DNA from: Caulobacteraceae bacterium
GTDB taxonomy: Bacteria > Pseudomonadota > Alphaproteobacteria > Caulobacterales > Caulobacteraceae
Length of the DNA stretch: 64,000 nt
NCBI GenBank assembly: GCA_030446805.1
Contig: JAUJMO010000003.1
Coordinates: 124,001 to 188,000 of the forward strand
Reading direction: 5' to 3'
Every line of letters starts with the position of its first letter. Position 1 is the first letter of the stretch. Of this stretch, positions 39,078-47,863 are shown piece after piece. The notes under the pieces are model-generated. The model searched no databases. It was not told the origin of the DNA and worked only from the letters and a program-made list of their open reading frames with translations. Both the position numbers and the translations under genes were made by a program.

Positions 39078-39142
39078 AGGGGCGGGTCCTCGAAGATGAA
39101 GCCTCCGCAACCCGCGGCTGCCGCATGGAGTTCCGCGGCGGC

Positions 39143-40117
39143 TCAGGCCGAGCAGCTGGCTCCGCCCAGCACGCAGAACTTGGCGCAGTGGGGGTGGTTC
39201 AGGGCCACGGGGCCCAAGGCGTCCGACAGGGTGGGACCGGTGTCGAAAGCCAGATCGTAGGGCACCAGGGTACAGGCCACCACGCTGGCCTGGGCGGAGC
39301 CCTTGCGGCGCACCACCATGCGCGAGCTGCTGCACATGACCGAGGACGGGGTCTTGCCCAGTATGCCCCAGCAGGCTTCGGTGATCTCGGGGACGTCGTG
39401 GCTGGCGTCCATCTCGGGAAACAGGACCAGCCGGCCGGGGTTGGCCGCGTCCACGGGCACGGCGAGGCGGTCGAACATGGCCTGATAGGCGCTGCGGGCT
39501 TCGACCTCCGGCTCCTGCGCCAGCCTGCGGCCCGCCACCGCCAGGTTGAAGCCGTGGCGGCCCAGCCACTGCAGGCCGTCCAGCGTCTTGCCCCAGGTGT
39601 TCAGGCCCCGCTCGGCTTCGTGGATGGCCCGGGTGTGGTGGTCCAGGCTGACGCGGATCGCCAGACGGTCGCCGAACCGCTCACGCAGGGCGAGCAGGGC
39701 CGCCTCGTGCCGGCGCATGGGGCGCATCGCATTGGTCAGGACCAGGGCTTCGAACCCCCGCCCGAGGGCGTCCTCCAGCATGGGAAGGAGGTCGCGGTTC
39801 ATGAAGGGCTCGCCGCCGGTGAAGCCGATCTCGCGCGTGTCCAGGCCCAGCAAGGCGATGTCGTCCAGGTAGGCGGCGGCCTCGGCCGCGGTGAGATAGA
39901 CCAGGGCGTCGTTCTTCGGGCTGCTTTCGATATAGCAGTTGGCGCAGGTCAGGTTGCAGAGCGTGCCCGTGTTGAGCCAGAGCGTCTCCAGGCGCTGCAA
40001 GGGCACGGTGGCGCGACGCTCGCCCTTGGCCGTGACGGCGACGTCCTGGAACTTGAGAGCGTTCAGGCGCGGCGCCTCCGGGGCCACGAAAGGCGAGATG
40101 CGGGCGAGCAGGGTCAA
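39143..40117 (-). CDS. Radical SAM enzyme of unknown substrate
   Basis: 324 residues. The 4Fe-4S motif is C54-x3-C58-x2-C61 in TLCNLTCANCYIESSPKND; GFTGGEPFMNRDLLPML is the SAM-binding GGE motif. The C-terminus has further cysteines (CTLVPYD, HPHCAKFCVLGGASC) that could bind an auxiliary cluster, SPASM-like but shorter. Its partners are a START-like protein, a glycosyltransferase and a VKOR homologue. Reaction unknown. Confidence 0.85.
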   Translation of the reverse strand: MTLLARISPFVAPEAPRLNALKFQDVAVTAKGERRATVPLQRLETLWLNTGTLCNLTCANCYIESSPKNDALVYLTAAEAAAYLDDIALLGLDTREIGFTGGEPFMNRDLLPMLEDALGRGFEALVLTNAMRPMRRHEAALLALRERFGDRLAIRVSLDHHTRAIHEAERGLNTWGKTLDGLQWLGRHGFNLAVAGRRLAQEPEVEARSAYQAMFDRLAVPVDAANPGRLVLFPEMDASHDVPEITEACWGILGKTPSSVMCSSSRMVVRRKGSAQASVVACTLVPYDLAFDTGPTLSDALGPVALNHPHCAKFCVLGGASCSA

Positions 40118-40129
40118 AGGCGGCCTCCG

Positions 40130-40690
40130 TCAGCCGGCCTGGCCGGCCCGCCGGACCGCGGCGTTGCGCAGGCCGCGGAGCGAGGCGGGCGCGTCACGGC
40201 GGATCGCCTGGCGAGCGATAGGGCCGGGCACGGGCGTCTTCGGCTGGGAGCGGGACTGGTATCGCACCCGGGTGGCCTTGCCGCCGTCCAGGGGCTCCAG
40301 CCGCCACTCGCCCTGGCTGGCCTTGAGGTCGCCGCCCACGCGGGAGGTGCGGATCCGGGTCTCGCCCGTGTAGTCGGAGCGGAAGACGTGGCGGATGCGG
40401 CCCAGCACGCCGTAGTCGAACACGTGCTCGCGCACGTCCCAGGCGCCGCCGGGGCCGGTCTGGACCACGCGGCAGGCCTTGAGCTTGGGAACGTAGCGGA
40501 GGGCCTCGCCGCAGTCGTGCATGACCTTCCACACCACCGAGGGCGGGGCGGGAATGTCGATGCCCCCCTGCACCCGCGCGCCGCCGGCGGGGTCGGGATC
40601 GACCTGCAGCACCAAGTTCTCGGGAACTTGCGCCCGCACGGGTCCGGCGATCAACAGAAGGGCGGCGACAGCCGCAGCGGGGACGTTCAT
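40130..40690 (-). CDS. Exported START/SRPBCC-like protein
   Basis: 186 residues. Signal peptide MNVPAAAVAALLLIAGPVRA-Q. The domain shows IDIPAPPSVVWKVMHDCGEA, ACRVVQTGPGGAWDVREHVF and ASQGEWRLEPLDGGKATRVRY, typical of START/polyketide cyclase-type lipid-binding folds. It probably binds a hydrophobic ligand in the periplasm. It starts at ATG 40690, overlapping the glycosyltransferase stop as ATGA. Confidence 0.78.
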   Translation of the reverse strand: MNVPAAAVAALLLIAGPVRAQVPENLVLQVDPDPAGGARVQGGIDIPAPPSVVWKVMHDCGEALRYVPKLKACRVVQTGPGGAWDVREHVFDYGVLGRIRHVFRSDYTGETRIRTSRVGGDLKASQGEWRLEPLDGGKATRVRYQSRSQPKTPVPGPIARQAIRRDAPASLRGLRNAAVRRAGQAG

Positions 40691-41451
40691 CGGCTGGCTC
40701 CAGGCGAGGACGGCGTTCCGCGGCAGGCGGTCGCCGCCTGTCCGCTCCACAGACTAGGCCCCGAGCCGCCCTGCCGGAAGTGCGGCCGATGATCCGGCCG
40801 GTAGAAGCGCAGCAGCCGCCCGGGCCGCACGCCCAGCCGGTGCAGCAGCAGGATCCAGGCGTTGAGGGCGAAGCGGCGCAGGGTTCCCTCCGCCTCGAAC
40901 CGGCGGGCGGAGGTGTGCACCGCCGACTCCAGCTTTACGAACCGACCCAGCCGCTTCAGCCGGCGGCGCATCCCGACGTCCTCCAGGAAGGGCTCCTCGG
41001 GAAAGCCGCCGGCGGCCGCCCAGGCGCTCCGCCGCATGAAGAAGCCCTGGTCGCCGAAGGTGGTCAGGCCCGTTTCGAAGCGGGTGAACCAGGCCGCGAG
41101 GCGCAGGGTTCGCCCGCCGCCCTCGAAGCCCGCCCGAAAGGCGCCGCCGGCCACCGTCGGATGTGCCAGGGCCTCTCGGATCAGGCGGGGGCCGTCCGGC
41201 GGCGGCAGGGTGTCGGCGTGTAGGAAAAGCAGCAGCTCCGCGCCGCAAGCCCGGACGCCTGCGTTCATCTGCGGCCCGCGCCCGCGCGGAGCCGCGACAA
41301 CCTCCACGCCCCGCGCTCTGGCGATCTCCGGCGTCCCGTCCGTGCTGCCGCCGTCGGCCACCACCACCTCGTCCCAGCCGGAGAGCGCCTCCAGCAGCGG
41401 CCCGATTCGGGCCGCTTCGTTCAGGGCGGGGACGATGACGGCCAGCCGCAC
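40687..41451 (-). CDS. Family 2 glycosyltransferase (TIGR04283-like)
   Basis: 254 residues. LAVIVPALNEAARIGPLLEAL, VVVADGGSTDGTPEIARARG, GRGPQMNAGVRACGAELLLF with LHADT (D-x-D equivalent), and FFMRRSAWAAAGGFPEEPFLEDVGMRRRL are those of the glycosyltransferases named for arsenosugar loci (TIGR04283). No arsenic genes are near, so that role is not supported here. The last 25 residues are low-complexity. It starts 3 nt after the VKOR stop. Confidence 0.88.
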   Translation of the reverse strand: MRLAVIVPALNEAARIGPLLEALSGWDEVVVADGGSTDGTPEIARARGVEVVAAPRGRGPQMNAGVRACGAELLLFLHADTLPPPDGPRLIREALAHPTVAGGAFRAGFEGGGRTLRLAAWFTRFETGLTTFGDQGFFMRRSAWAAAGGFPEEPFLEDVGMRRRLKRLGRFVKLESAVHTSARRFEAEGTLRRFALNAWILLLHRLGVRPGRLLRFYRPDHRPHFRQGGSGPSLWSGQAATACRGTPSSPGASR

Positions 41452-41454
41452 GGG

Positions 41455-41994
41455 CTAGCGGGAAAGGCCGCGCACCGCCTTGACCGTCTCGGGCACGGTC
41501 AGCGCCAGGGTGGCGAAGTGGGTCAGGGCGTCCACGATGCAGTAGGGGCACCAGGCCTTCTCGACCTTGGGCATCTGATAGAACAGGTATTTGGCCGCGA
41601 CGGCCGCCTGGGCTGCGGCGCCCAGCGTCGCCAGCACGGGCAGCCAGGGGCGGTTGCGCCAGCGATCCGGCGGCCCGGCGGCCGCCAGGCTCATATTGGC
41701 CCCGTGGGCGAAGACGGTCAGCGGAGCGTCCGGCATGCCCCATCCGTAAGCCTCGTCGGAGGAGTTGACCTGGTCGGAGCGCCAGTTCGGGCGCTTGGTG
41801 GGCGGATCGGGCAGGTGCTTGATCGCGCCCATCTGGAACAGGCTGACAATGGCCATGGAGCTGATCCCGACCAGCGACACGGCCGTGATCGCCCGGCGCA
41901 GCGTCATGTCCCGGCCGTCGTCCTCCTGGATGGCCCTGCGCAGGTCGGAGGGGCTCAGGTCTCCGCTGGTGGCCCACATGAGCGGGTTCTTCAT
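41455..41994 (-). CDS. Vitamin K epoxide reductase (VKOR)-like membrane protein
   Basis: 179 residues, about four membrane helices. The active C-x-x-C is in EKAWCPYCIVDALTHFATLAL. LRRAITAVSLVGISSMAIVSL and WLPVLATLGAAAQAAVAAKYL are the other helices. Bacterial VKORs reoxidise DsbA through a second pair of loop cysteines; none is present here, so electron transfer must differ or involve a partner. ATG 41994 overlaps the peptidase stop as ATGA. Confidence 0.85.
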   Translation of the reverse strand: MKNPLMWATSGDLSPSDLRRAIQEDDGRDMTLRRAITAVSLVGISSMAIVSLFQMGAIKHLPDPPTKRPNWRSDQVNSSDEAYGWGMPDAPLTVFAHGANMSLAAAGPPDRWRNRPWLPVLATLGAAAQAAVAAKYLFYQMPKVEKAWCPYCIVDALTHFATLALTVPETVKAVRGLSR

Positions 41995-44339
41995 CGCGCG
42001 CCTCCGGCCGTTGCGGAAGCCGAACCCGCGGTCGAGGCCCGGGTTCCGTCCATCAGCCTGCGGCTGAGATAGGTGTAGTGACGGGCCCAGCGCTCGGCGT
42101 TCATCACGGGGTCGCTGTCGTTGGAGTGACCGCCTTCCGTGTTCTCGTAGTAGAGGGCGGGGTAGCCCATGGCCTGCATGCGCGCGGCGAACTTGCGAGC
42201 ATGGCCGGGGTGAACGCGGTCGTCCAGGGTGTTGGTGGTGATGTAGGGTTCCGGGTACCGTCGCCCGGGCTTGAGGTTCTGATAGGCCGAGTAGCGGGCG
42301 ATGAAGGCGGCATCCTCCGGGATCCGGGGGTCGCCGTATTCGCCGATCCATGAGGCACCCGCGGGCAGCTCGTGGTAGCGGAGCATGTCCACCAGTGGGC
42401 TTTCGATCACGGCGGCGTCGAACAGCTCCGGCCGCTGGGTGATGGACACGCTGGTCAGCACGCCGCCGTTGCTGCGGCCGTAGACGCCCAGCTGCTCGGG
42501 CGTGGTGATCCCGCGCCGGATCAGGTCCTCGGCCACCGCGGCGAAGTCGTCGAAAGCGCCCTGACGGCTCGCCTTGAGCACGGACTGGTGCCAGGCGGGA
42601 CCGAACTCGCCGCCGCCCCGGATGTTGGCGTTGACGAACACGCCGCCGTTCTCGAGCCACAGCTTGCCCATCTCCGGGATGTAGACCGGCGGCTTGGCCA
42701 CGGCGAAGCCGCCATAGCCGAACAGGATGGTGGGCGCGCCCGACGCGGGGATGCTCTTCGGCCGGGTGACGAAGTAGGGAATCCGGGTCCCGTCACGCGA
42801 GGTGGCGGTGAACTGCTCGACCGTGGCGTCCGCCGCGTTGAAGCGGACGGGCAAGGCCTTGATCTGGACGGGAGCGCCGCCTGCGGCGTCCGCCAGGAAC
42901 AGGGTCGACGGCGTGATGAAGCCCTGCACATTGACCAGCATGCGGTTGCTGGCGGTGGTGGTGGCCGACAGGGTCACCGTTGAGTTGTCGGGCAGGGGGA
43001 TGTTCGTCGGGGCGGCGCCGGTCGGGCCCATGTCGAAGCTGATCAAACGGCCGCGCACTTCATCATAGACGACGGCGGCTATGCGTTCGGCGGTGATGGC
43101 GACCTGCTCCACCGCCTGGCGAGGCGTCGGGGCGAACAGGAGCACCGTCGAGGCGGAACCTGCAGGGGCGTCGTTCGCGAAAGCGGTCCCCAGAAGAGCG
43201 CCGGCCGGAAAGGACTTCCACGGCTCGCCGCTGGTGAAGATCAGGCGACCCTCGTGCCAGCCGTGCAGGGTGGCCTTGGCGGGCAGGTCCATCCGCTGCG
43301 AACCGGAGGGGGTCAGCCGGTGATGCTCGGCGTTGAAGGTGTCGATCGGGCGCTCGATCACGACGCCCTGGACCACGCCCTTCGCGTCACGCAGAACGAG
43401 CGGGTCTACCCCGTAGCCCCCGTCCTCCGCCGAGCCGCGGAACACTTCGCGGGCCTGGGCCAGGCTCTGGCCGCGCTTGAGCTCGCGAACGATGTACGGG
43501 TAGCCGCTTTCGGTCAGCGTGCCCGGGCCGAAGTCGGTGGCGACCAGCAGGGTGTCGCGGTCCAGCCAGCTGAAGCGGTGCTTGCCTTCGGGCAGGGTGA
43601 AGCCGTCGGCGACGAAGCGCTGGGTCCGGGTGTCGAACTCGCGAACCGTCACCGCGTCCTTGCCGCCGTCCGACAGGCTGACCAGGCAGAGGCGCTCGGC
43701 CGGCTCCAGGCAGCGGTCGCCCTTGAAGATCCAGTTGCGACCCTCGGCCTTGGCCAGGGCGTCGATGTCGAGGATCGTCTTCCAACGCGGCTTGGCGGTG
43801 CGGTAGCTGTCCAGCGTCGTGTGTCGCCAGACGCCTTTGACGTTGGTCTTGTCCTGCCAGAAGTTATCCACCCCGCCGGCGCGGAACGAGGGGCTGGGGA
43901 TGCGGTCGGTGGCGGTCAGGATCGACAGCGCCTGGTCGCGAAAGCGCGGGTAACGCGGATCGGTGGTGAGCACCGCCGCCGTGCGGGCGTTCTGCTCGCG
44001 GACCCAGGCCAGGGCGCGGGGGCTGTTCACCTCTTCCAGCCACAAGAATTCGTCGGCCGCCTTGACCGCCTCGGGAGAAAGGTCCGCGCGAGGGGCGGCG
44101 GGACTGGGTTCTCCGACCGCGGTGGAGGGCCGAGGCGGGAGCCGCAGGTCCGACTCGAGAGGCGGAGCGGCCGTGGCGCAGGCGGAAAGCAGAGCGGCGC
44201 CCAGGACCACGACCGCGCCTCGCGAGAGCGGCGAGGCGGCAGGGCGGCGCCCGCGGCCGTTCTCGACAAGCGTGGCGGGTCGGTCACCTGCGGTCGCGCG
44301 CGCGGAGAAGGCCGTCGGCTTCGGCGGTTGGTCGGTCAT
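41991..44339 (-). CDS. S9A prolyl oligopeptidase, lipoprotein-like N-terminus
   Basis: 782 residues. N-terminal beta-propeller (DEFLWLEEVNSPRALAWVREQN opening) and C-terminal alpha/beta-hydrolase. Nucleophile Ser623 in GVYGRSNGGVLTS, Asp in DDRVHPGH and His in EGGHSNDSD. LGAALLSACATA near residue 50 is a lipobox, but it is preceded by about 38 residues, so the real start may be further in. It cleaves peptides after Pro or similar. It heads the VKOR-GT-START-radical SAM run. Confidence 0.9.
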   Translation of the reverse strand: MTDQPPKPTAFSARATAGDRPATLVENGRGRRPAASPLSRGAVVVLGAALLSACATAAPPLESDLRLPPRPSTAVGEPSPAAPRADLSPEAVKAADEFLWLEEVNSPRALAWVREQNARTAAVLTTDPRYPRFRDQALSILTATDRIPSPSFRAGGVDNFWQDKTNVKGVWRHTTLDSYRTAKPRWKTILDIDALAKAEGRNWIFKGDRCLEPAERLCLVSLSDGGKDAVTVREFDTRTQRFVADGFTLPEGKHRFSWLDRDTLLVATDFGPGTLTESGYPYIVRELKRGQSLAQAREVFRGSAEDGGYGVDPLVLRDAKGVVQGVVIERPIDTFNAEHHRLTPSGSQRMDLPAKATLHGWHEGRLIFTSGEPWKSFPAGALLGTAFANDAPAGSASTVLLFAPTPRQAVEQVAITAERIAAVVYDEVRGRLISFDMGPTGAAPTNIPLPDNSTVTLSATTTASNRMLVNVQGFITPSTLFLADAAGGAPVQIKALPVRFNAADATVEQFTATSRDGTRIPYFVTRPKSIPASGAPTILFGYGGFAVAKPPVYIPEMGKLWLENGGVFVNANIRGGGEFGPAWHQSVLKASRQGAFDDFAAVAEDLIRRGITTPEQLGVYGRSNGGVLTSVSITQRPELFDAAVIESPLVDMLRYHELPAGASWIGEYGDPRIPEDAAFIARYSAYQNLKPGRRYPEPYITTNTLDDRVHPGHARKFAARMQAMGYPALYYENTEGGHSNDSDPVMNAERWARHYTYLSRRLMDGTRASTAGSASATAGGAR

Positions 44340-44501
44340 GAGGCGCTCCAGTGGTCAGCCCACAAGCCTAACCGGCGTGGGAGGAAGTGGGCGGACAGGG
44401 GGAGAACAGAGGGGAAGGTGGGCGGATGCAAGGCGCTAGGGTGGCGGGGACCGTGACTCAGGCGAGCATGATGTCGCGCCCCGCTCTCCCCCAAACAGAA
44501 C

Positions 44502-44690
44502 GTCACCCTCGGACTCCGAGGGCCCATGGCGCCGCAAGCCCGACGGCATGTCGGGACGCGACCTAATCGCCGCATACCGGAGGGCCCACAGGAGGATCTC
44601 TATCCAGGGCTGGTCCGCTTGCACGCGCACAAGCTTCGAACGCGCGCGTGGTGCGGAGGAACGGGCCCTCGGAACACGTCCAAGGGTGAC
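44502..44690. repeat. Long inverted repeat in the gap between the two S9A genes
   Basis: The 377-bp gene-free stretch 44340-44716 contains GTCACCCTCGGAC and TCCGAGGGCCC at 44502-44525, whose complement recurs at 44663-44690 (GGGCCCTCGGA, then GTCCAAGGGTGAC) with a 4-nt insertion. The arms enclose 137 bp and share nearly every base. It could fold into one long hairpin, or be a non-autonomous mobile element. No coding frame inside is convincing. Confidence 0.6.
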
Positions 44691-44716
44691 GCTCGGTCGC
44701 CGGCTTGGATTGCTCC

Positions 44717-46858
44717 TCAATCCTTCAGCTTGCGCGTGAGATAGGTGTACTCCAACGCGGCGCGCTTGGCGGACTCCTTGAGGTTGGCCGCGGCGGAGTG
44801 CCCGCCGTCAGTGTTCTCGTAGTAGAAGTAGGGGTAGCCCAGTTGCTCCAGCTTGGCGGCCGCCTTCCGGGCGTGGCCGGGGTGGACGCGGTCGTCCTTG
44901 GTGGAGGTCAGGATAAAGGGCTCGGGGTAGCCCTTGCCGGCCGCGAGCTTCTGATAGGGCGAGTATTCGGCGATCCAGGCGCGCTGCTCGGGGATGTCCG
45001 GGTCGCCGTATTCGGCGATCCAGCTGTTGCCGGCGAGCAGCTTGTGAAAGCGCATCATGTCGAACAGGGGCACCTGGATTACGGCCGCGTTGAACAGCTC
45101 CGGGTGCTGGGTCATGGCCACGCCCATGAAGAGGCCGCCCTGCGAGCCGCCCATGATGCCGAGGCGGCGCGGCGAGGTGATCTTGCGCGCGATCAGATCC
45201 TGGGCCACGGCCACGAAGTCCTCGTGCGCCCGCTGGCGATTGGGGCCTTGGGCGGCTTGGTGCCAGCTTGGTCCGAACTCGCCGCCCCCGCGGGTGTTGG
45301 CGACGACATAGGTCCCGCCGTCCTCCAGCCAGAGCTTGCCCACCGTGCCCGAATAGCCGGGCAGCAGCGAGTTTTGATAACCGCCGTAGCCGTAGAGCAG
45401 GGTGGGGTTGGAGCCGTCCATCTTCGCAGCCCTGGGCCGCACCACGAAATAGGGGACCTTGGCGCCGTCCTTGGAGGTGGCCTGGTGTTGCTCCACCAGG
45501 TGATCGGCGCTGTTCCAGCGCTCGGGCAGGGACTTCAGCTTCTCGACCTTGCCAGACGCGGCGTCGGCCAGCCAGAGCGTGTTGGGTGTGGTGTAGTTGC
45601 TGACCGTGAAGAAGACCTGGTCGTTCAGCTCCGACGCCGAACCGATGTTGACGGACGCGTTCTCCGGCAAGGCCAGCTTGCGCCGGGTCCACTGCCCGCC
45701 CTTGCGGTCGTAGACATAGGCGGCGCCTTTCACCTCGTCATAGAGGGCCACCACGAGCTTGTTGCGGGTGGTGGTCACGCCTTCGATCGACTGGCGGGGG
45801 CCCGGGCGGAGGATCAGGTAGGGCTTGGGCCGGGTGGGCGCGGCCTTGAGCTCCGAAAGGTCCAGTCCCACCAGGTCGCCGATGCGGTAGTCGCCCCAAT
45901 TCTCCTCCAGCGTCAGGATCAGCTGGTCGTCGACATAGCCCGCGATGGACACCTTATTGGGCATGGGCAAGCGCACCGCGCCCTGGTCGGTGAGCAGGCT
46001 GTATTCGGTCTCGAAGAACTTGGGCGAGCGGTGAAGCAGGACGGCCTGCAGCTTGCCATCGGCGTCGCGGATGGCCGAGGCGCCGGCCGACACATCCTCC
46101 GGCTTGCCGCGGAAGACCTCTTGCGCCTGCTCGAGCGTCTGGCCGCGCGTCATGCGCTTGACGATGAAGGGATAGCCCGAGGCCGTCAGCGTGCCGGGCC
46201 CGAAGTCGCGCGACACCAGCAAGGTGTTCTCGTCGAGCCAGGTGGCGCCGCCCTTGCTCTCGGGCAGTTTGACGCCGTTCGGGACGAAGCGCTTGGCCGC
46301 CACGTCGAACTCACGCAGCTCCACCGCGTCCTTGCCGCCGTTGGACAGGGCGATGAGGCAGCGGGTCTGGGCCGGGGGGAGGCAGTTGCTGCCCTTGTAG
46401 ACCCAGTTGGCGCCTTCGGCCGTGGACAGGGTATCGACGTCGAGGATGGTCTCCCACTTGGGAGCGGCGCTGCGGTAGCTGTCGAGGGTGGTGCGCCGCC
46501 ACAGGCCGCGAACCTGCTGCGGGTCCTGCCAGAAGTTGTGAATCTCGTCGTTGACGAAGCCCGGGGCGGGGATGCGGTCCTTGGCCTCCAGTATTCGGAG
46601 CGCGGCGTCCTGGAACCGGGCGAACCGCGGGTCCGCCTGGAGAACGCCCAGAGACCGGGTGTTGCGAGCCCGGACCCAGTCCAGCGCGCGCTGGCCTTCG
46701 ACATCCTCCAGCCACAGGAAGGGGTCGTCCGAGGCGGCCCCGGGAGGAGAGCCGCCGGGCGAGGTCTGGGCCGCAGGGGTCTGGGCCGGGGGCGTCTGGG
46801 CGGAGGCGGCGGTCATCAGGGCGAAGGAAGCCGTGGTCGCGGCGAGAAGAAGGCGCAT
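44717..46858 (-). CDS. S9A prolyl oligopeptidase, exported
   Basis: 713 residues from ATG 46858, with a signal peptide (MRLLLAATTASFALMTAASA). Same two-domain build as its neighbour: DDPFLWLEDVEGQRALDWVR opening, nucleophile Ser572 in GIMGGSQGGLFMGV, Asp in TKDDRVHPGHARKAA, His in DGGHSAAAN. It is soluble in the periplasm rather than lipid-anchored. A Gln/Thr/Pro linker (QTPPAQTPAAQTSP) follows the signal. The two peptidases are a tandem pair. Confidence 0.92.
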   Translation of the reverse strand: MRLLLAATTASFALMTAASAQTPPAQTPAAQTSPGGSPPGAASDDPFLWLEDVEGQRALDWVRARNTRSLGVLQADPRFARFQDAALRILEAKDRIPAPGFVNDEIHNFWQDPQQVRGLWRRTTLDSYRSAAPKWETILDVDTLSTAEGANWVYKGSNCLPPAQTRCLIALSNGGKDAVELREFDVAAKRFVPNGVKLPESKGGATWLDENTLLVSRDFGPGTLTASGYPFIVKRMTRGQTLEQAQEVFRGKPEDVSAGASAIRDADGKLQAVLLHRSPKFFETEYSLLTDQGAVRLPMPNKVSIAGYVDDQLILTLEENWGDYRIGDLVGLDLSELKAAPTRPKPYLILRPGPRQSIEGVTTTRNKLVVALYDEVKGAAYVYDRKGGQWTRRKLALPENASVNIGSASELNDQVFFTVSNYTTPNTLWLADAASGKVEKLKSLPERWNSADHLVEQHQATSKDGAKVPYFVVRPRAAKMDGSNPTLLYGYGGYQNSLLPGYSGTVGKLWLEDGGTYVVANTRGGGEFGPSWHQAAQGPNRQRAHEDFVAVAQDLIARKITSPRRLGIMGGSQGGLFMGVAMTQHPELFNAAVIQVPLFDMMRFHKLLAGNSWIAEYGDPDIPEQRAWIAEYSPYQKLAAGKGYPEPFILTSTKDDRVHPGHARKAAAKLEQLGYPYFYYENTDGGHSAAANLKESAKRAALEYTYLTRKLKD

Positions 46859-46935
46859 CAATATCCCCGGACGTCTGCCGCACACATTAACCTTCCGCCC
46901 AAGCCGGGCCAAGCCGGCGAGCGAGCGCTGCGTCG

Positions 46936-47733
46936 TCACGCTTGAGCGGCCGCCAGGGCCGCGCCGCAACAGCGGCAGTGCTTGGCGTCAGCCTCGTGGC
47001 GGTCCAGCCCGCAGTCCAGGCAGCGCATTCGGCTTTGGGCAGGCTGGAAAACGGCCTGGGCCAGACGCAGGAAAAGGGTCACCCCGCTGACCATGATGAT
47101 GATCGACAGCAGCTTGCCGGCCGTGCCTGGCAGGGTCACGTCGCCATAGCCCGTGGTGGTCAGGCTGGTGATGGTGAAATAGAGCGCATCCACATAGCCG
47201 TCAGGTCCACCCTCGCTTCGTCCGAAGACCGCGTAAACGAAGCCGGTGGTCACGAAGACGAAGGTGAGCAGGGCGCCGACCGCGCGGGTGACGTCCTCCA
47301 CACGCGTGTCGTCGAACCGCTTCAGCACCGTGTCCCAGAACACCTCGCTGTTCACCAGGGTGTAAAGTCGCAAGACGCGCAAGAAGCCCAGGTTGAAGAA
47401 CTGCTGGGGAAAAAGAAGCGTGACCAAGACGAGGAGGTCGATCCAAGCGGCGGGCCTGCGGAAGAAGTCGCTCAGCCGCTCGCGCGCCAGCGCCCGGGCG
47501 CCGAGGTCGACGGCCAGCACGGCGGCCAGCGCATAGTCGACCGCAAGGAAGAAGGCGGTTTCCCGGATCAGGGGCGCGGCGATGAAGAAGCCGATGATCA
47601 GCAGGTCGAGCACCACCCAGGCGGTTCGGAACCGAACGGCCGTTGGCGTGCCGCCGTGATACAGCGTGTGCAGGACCCTTCGCAGGGGGGAGCGAGGCGG
47701 AATCTCGACCGGGAGTGGAGCGGCGTGGTCCAT
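46936..47733 (-). CDS. Voltage-gated-type potassium channel with C-terminal zinc ribbon
   Basis: 265 residues. Helices S1-S4 (AWVVLDLLIIGFFIAAPL to FLRVLRLYTLVNSE), a pore loop with filter SLTTTGYGDVTLPG, and a last helix KLLSIIIMVSGVTLFLRLA. The tail ends in CLDCGLDRHEADAKHCRCCG, C-x2-C-x11-C-x2-C, a zinc-ribbon/rubredoxin-like knuckle. The ribbon may sense metal or redox state; that is inference. Its divergent neighbour is under an EcfG promoter. Confidence 0.88.
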   Translation of the reverse strand: MDHAAPLPVEIPPRSPLRRVLHTLYHGGTPTAVRFRTAWVVLDLLIIGFFIAAPLIRETAFFLAVDYALAAVLAVDLGARALARERLSDFFRRPAAWIDLLVLVTLLFPQQFFNLGFLRVLRLYTLVNSEVFWDTVLKRFDDTRVEDVTRAVGALLTFVFVTTGFVYAVFGRSEGGPDGYVDALYFTITSLTTTGYGDVTLPGTAGKLLSIIIMVSGVTLFLRLAQAVFQPAQSRMRCLDCGLDRHEADAKHCRCCGAALAAAQA

Positions 47734-47790
47734 CCCGCGGCTATAGGGGCCTGGGAGCCGGCGCGCATCTCGCAGTTGCGAAATGAGCGG

Positions 47791-47816
47791 GGAACTTTCG
47801 CGCCAAGCTCCGCGTT
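47791..47816 (+). promoter_or_regulatory. EcfG-type general stress promoter
   Basis: GGAAC (47791-47795), 17-nt spacer, CGTT (47813-47816): an exact match to the alphaproteobacterial EcfG/SigT consensus. It lies 48 bp before the DUF883 gene. Confidence 0.75.
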
Positions 47817-47863
47817 GGAGGCGGGTTCCACCCATCGGCCCTTTCGGGACGGGAGACTTCCCC

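Noticed and set aside
40687-41451. Arsenosugar biosynthesis assignment for the glycosyltransferase run
   Set aside because: The family name alone suggests it; no arsM, arsS or arsenic resistance gene is present and the radical SAM enzyme does not look like ArsS.
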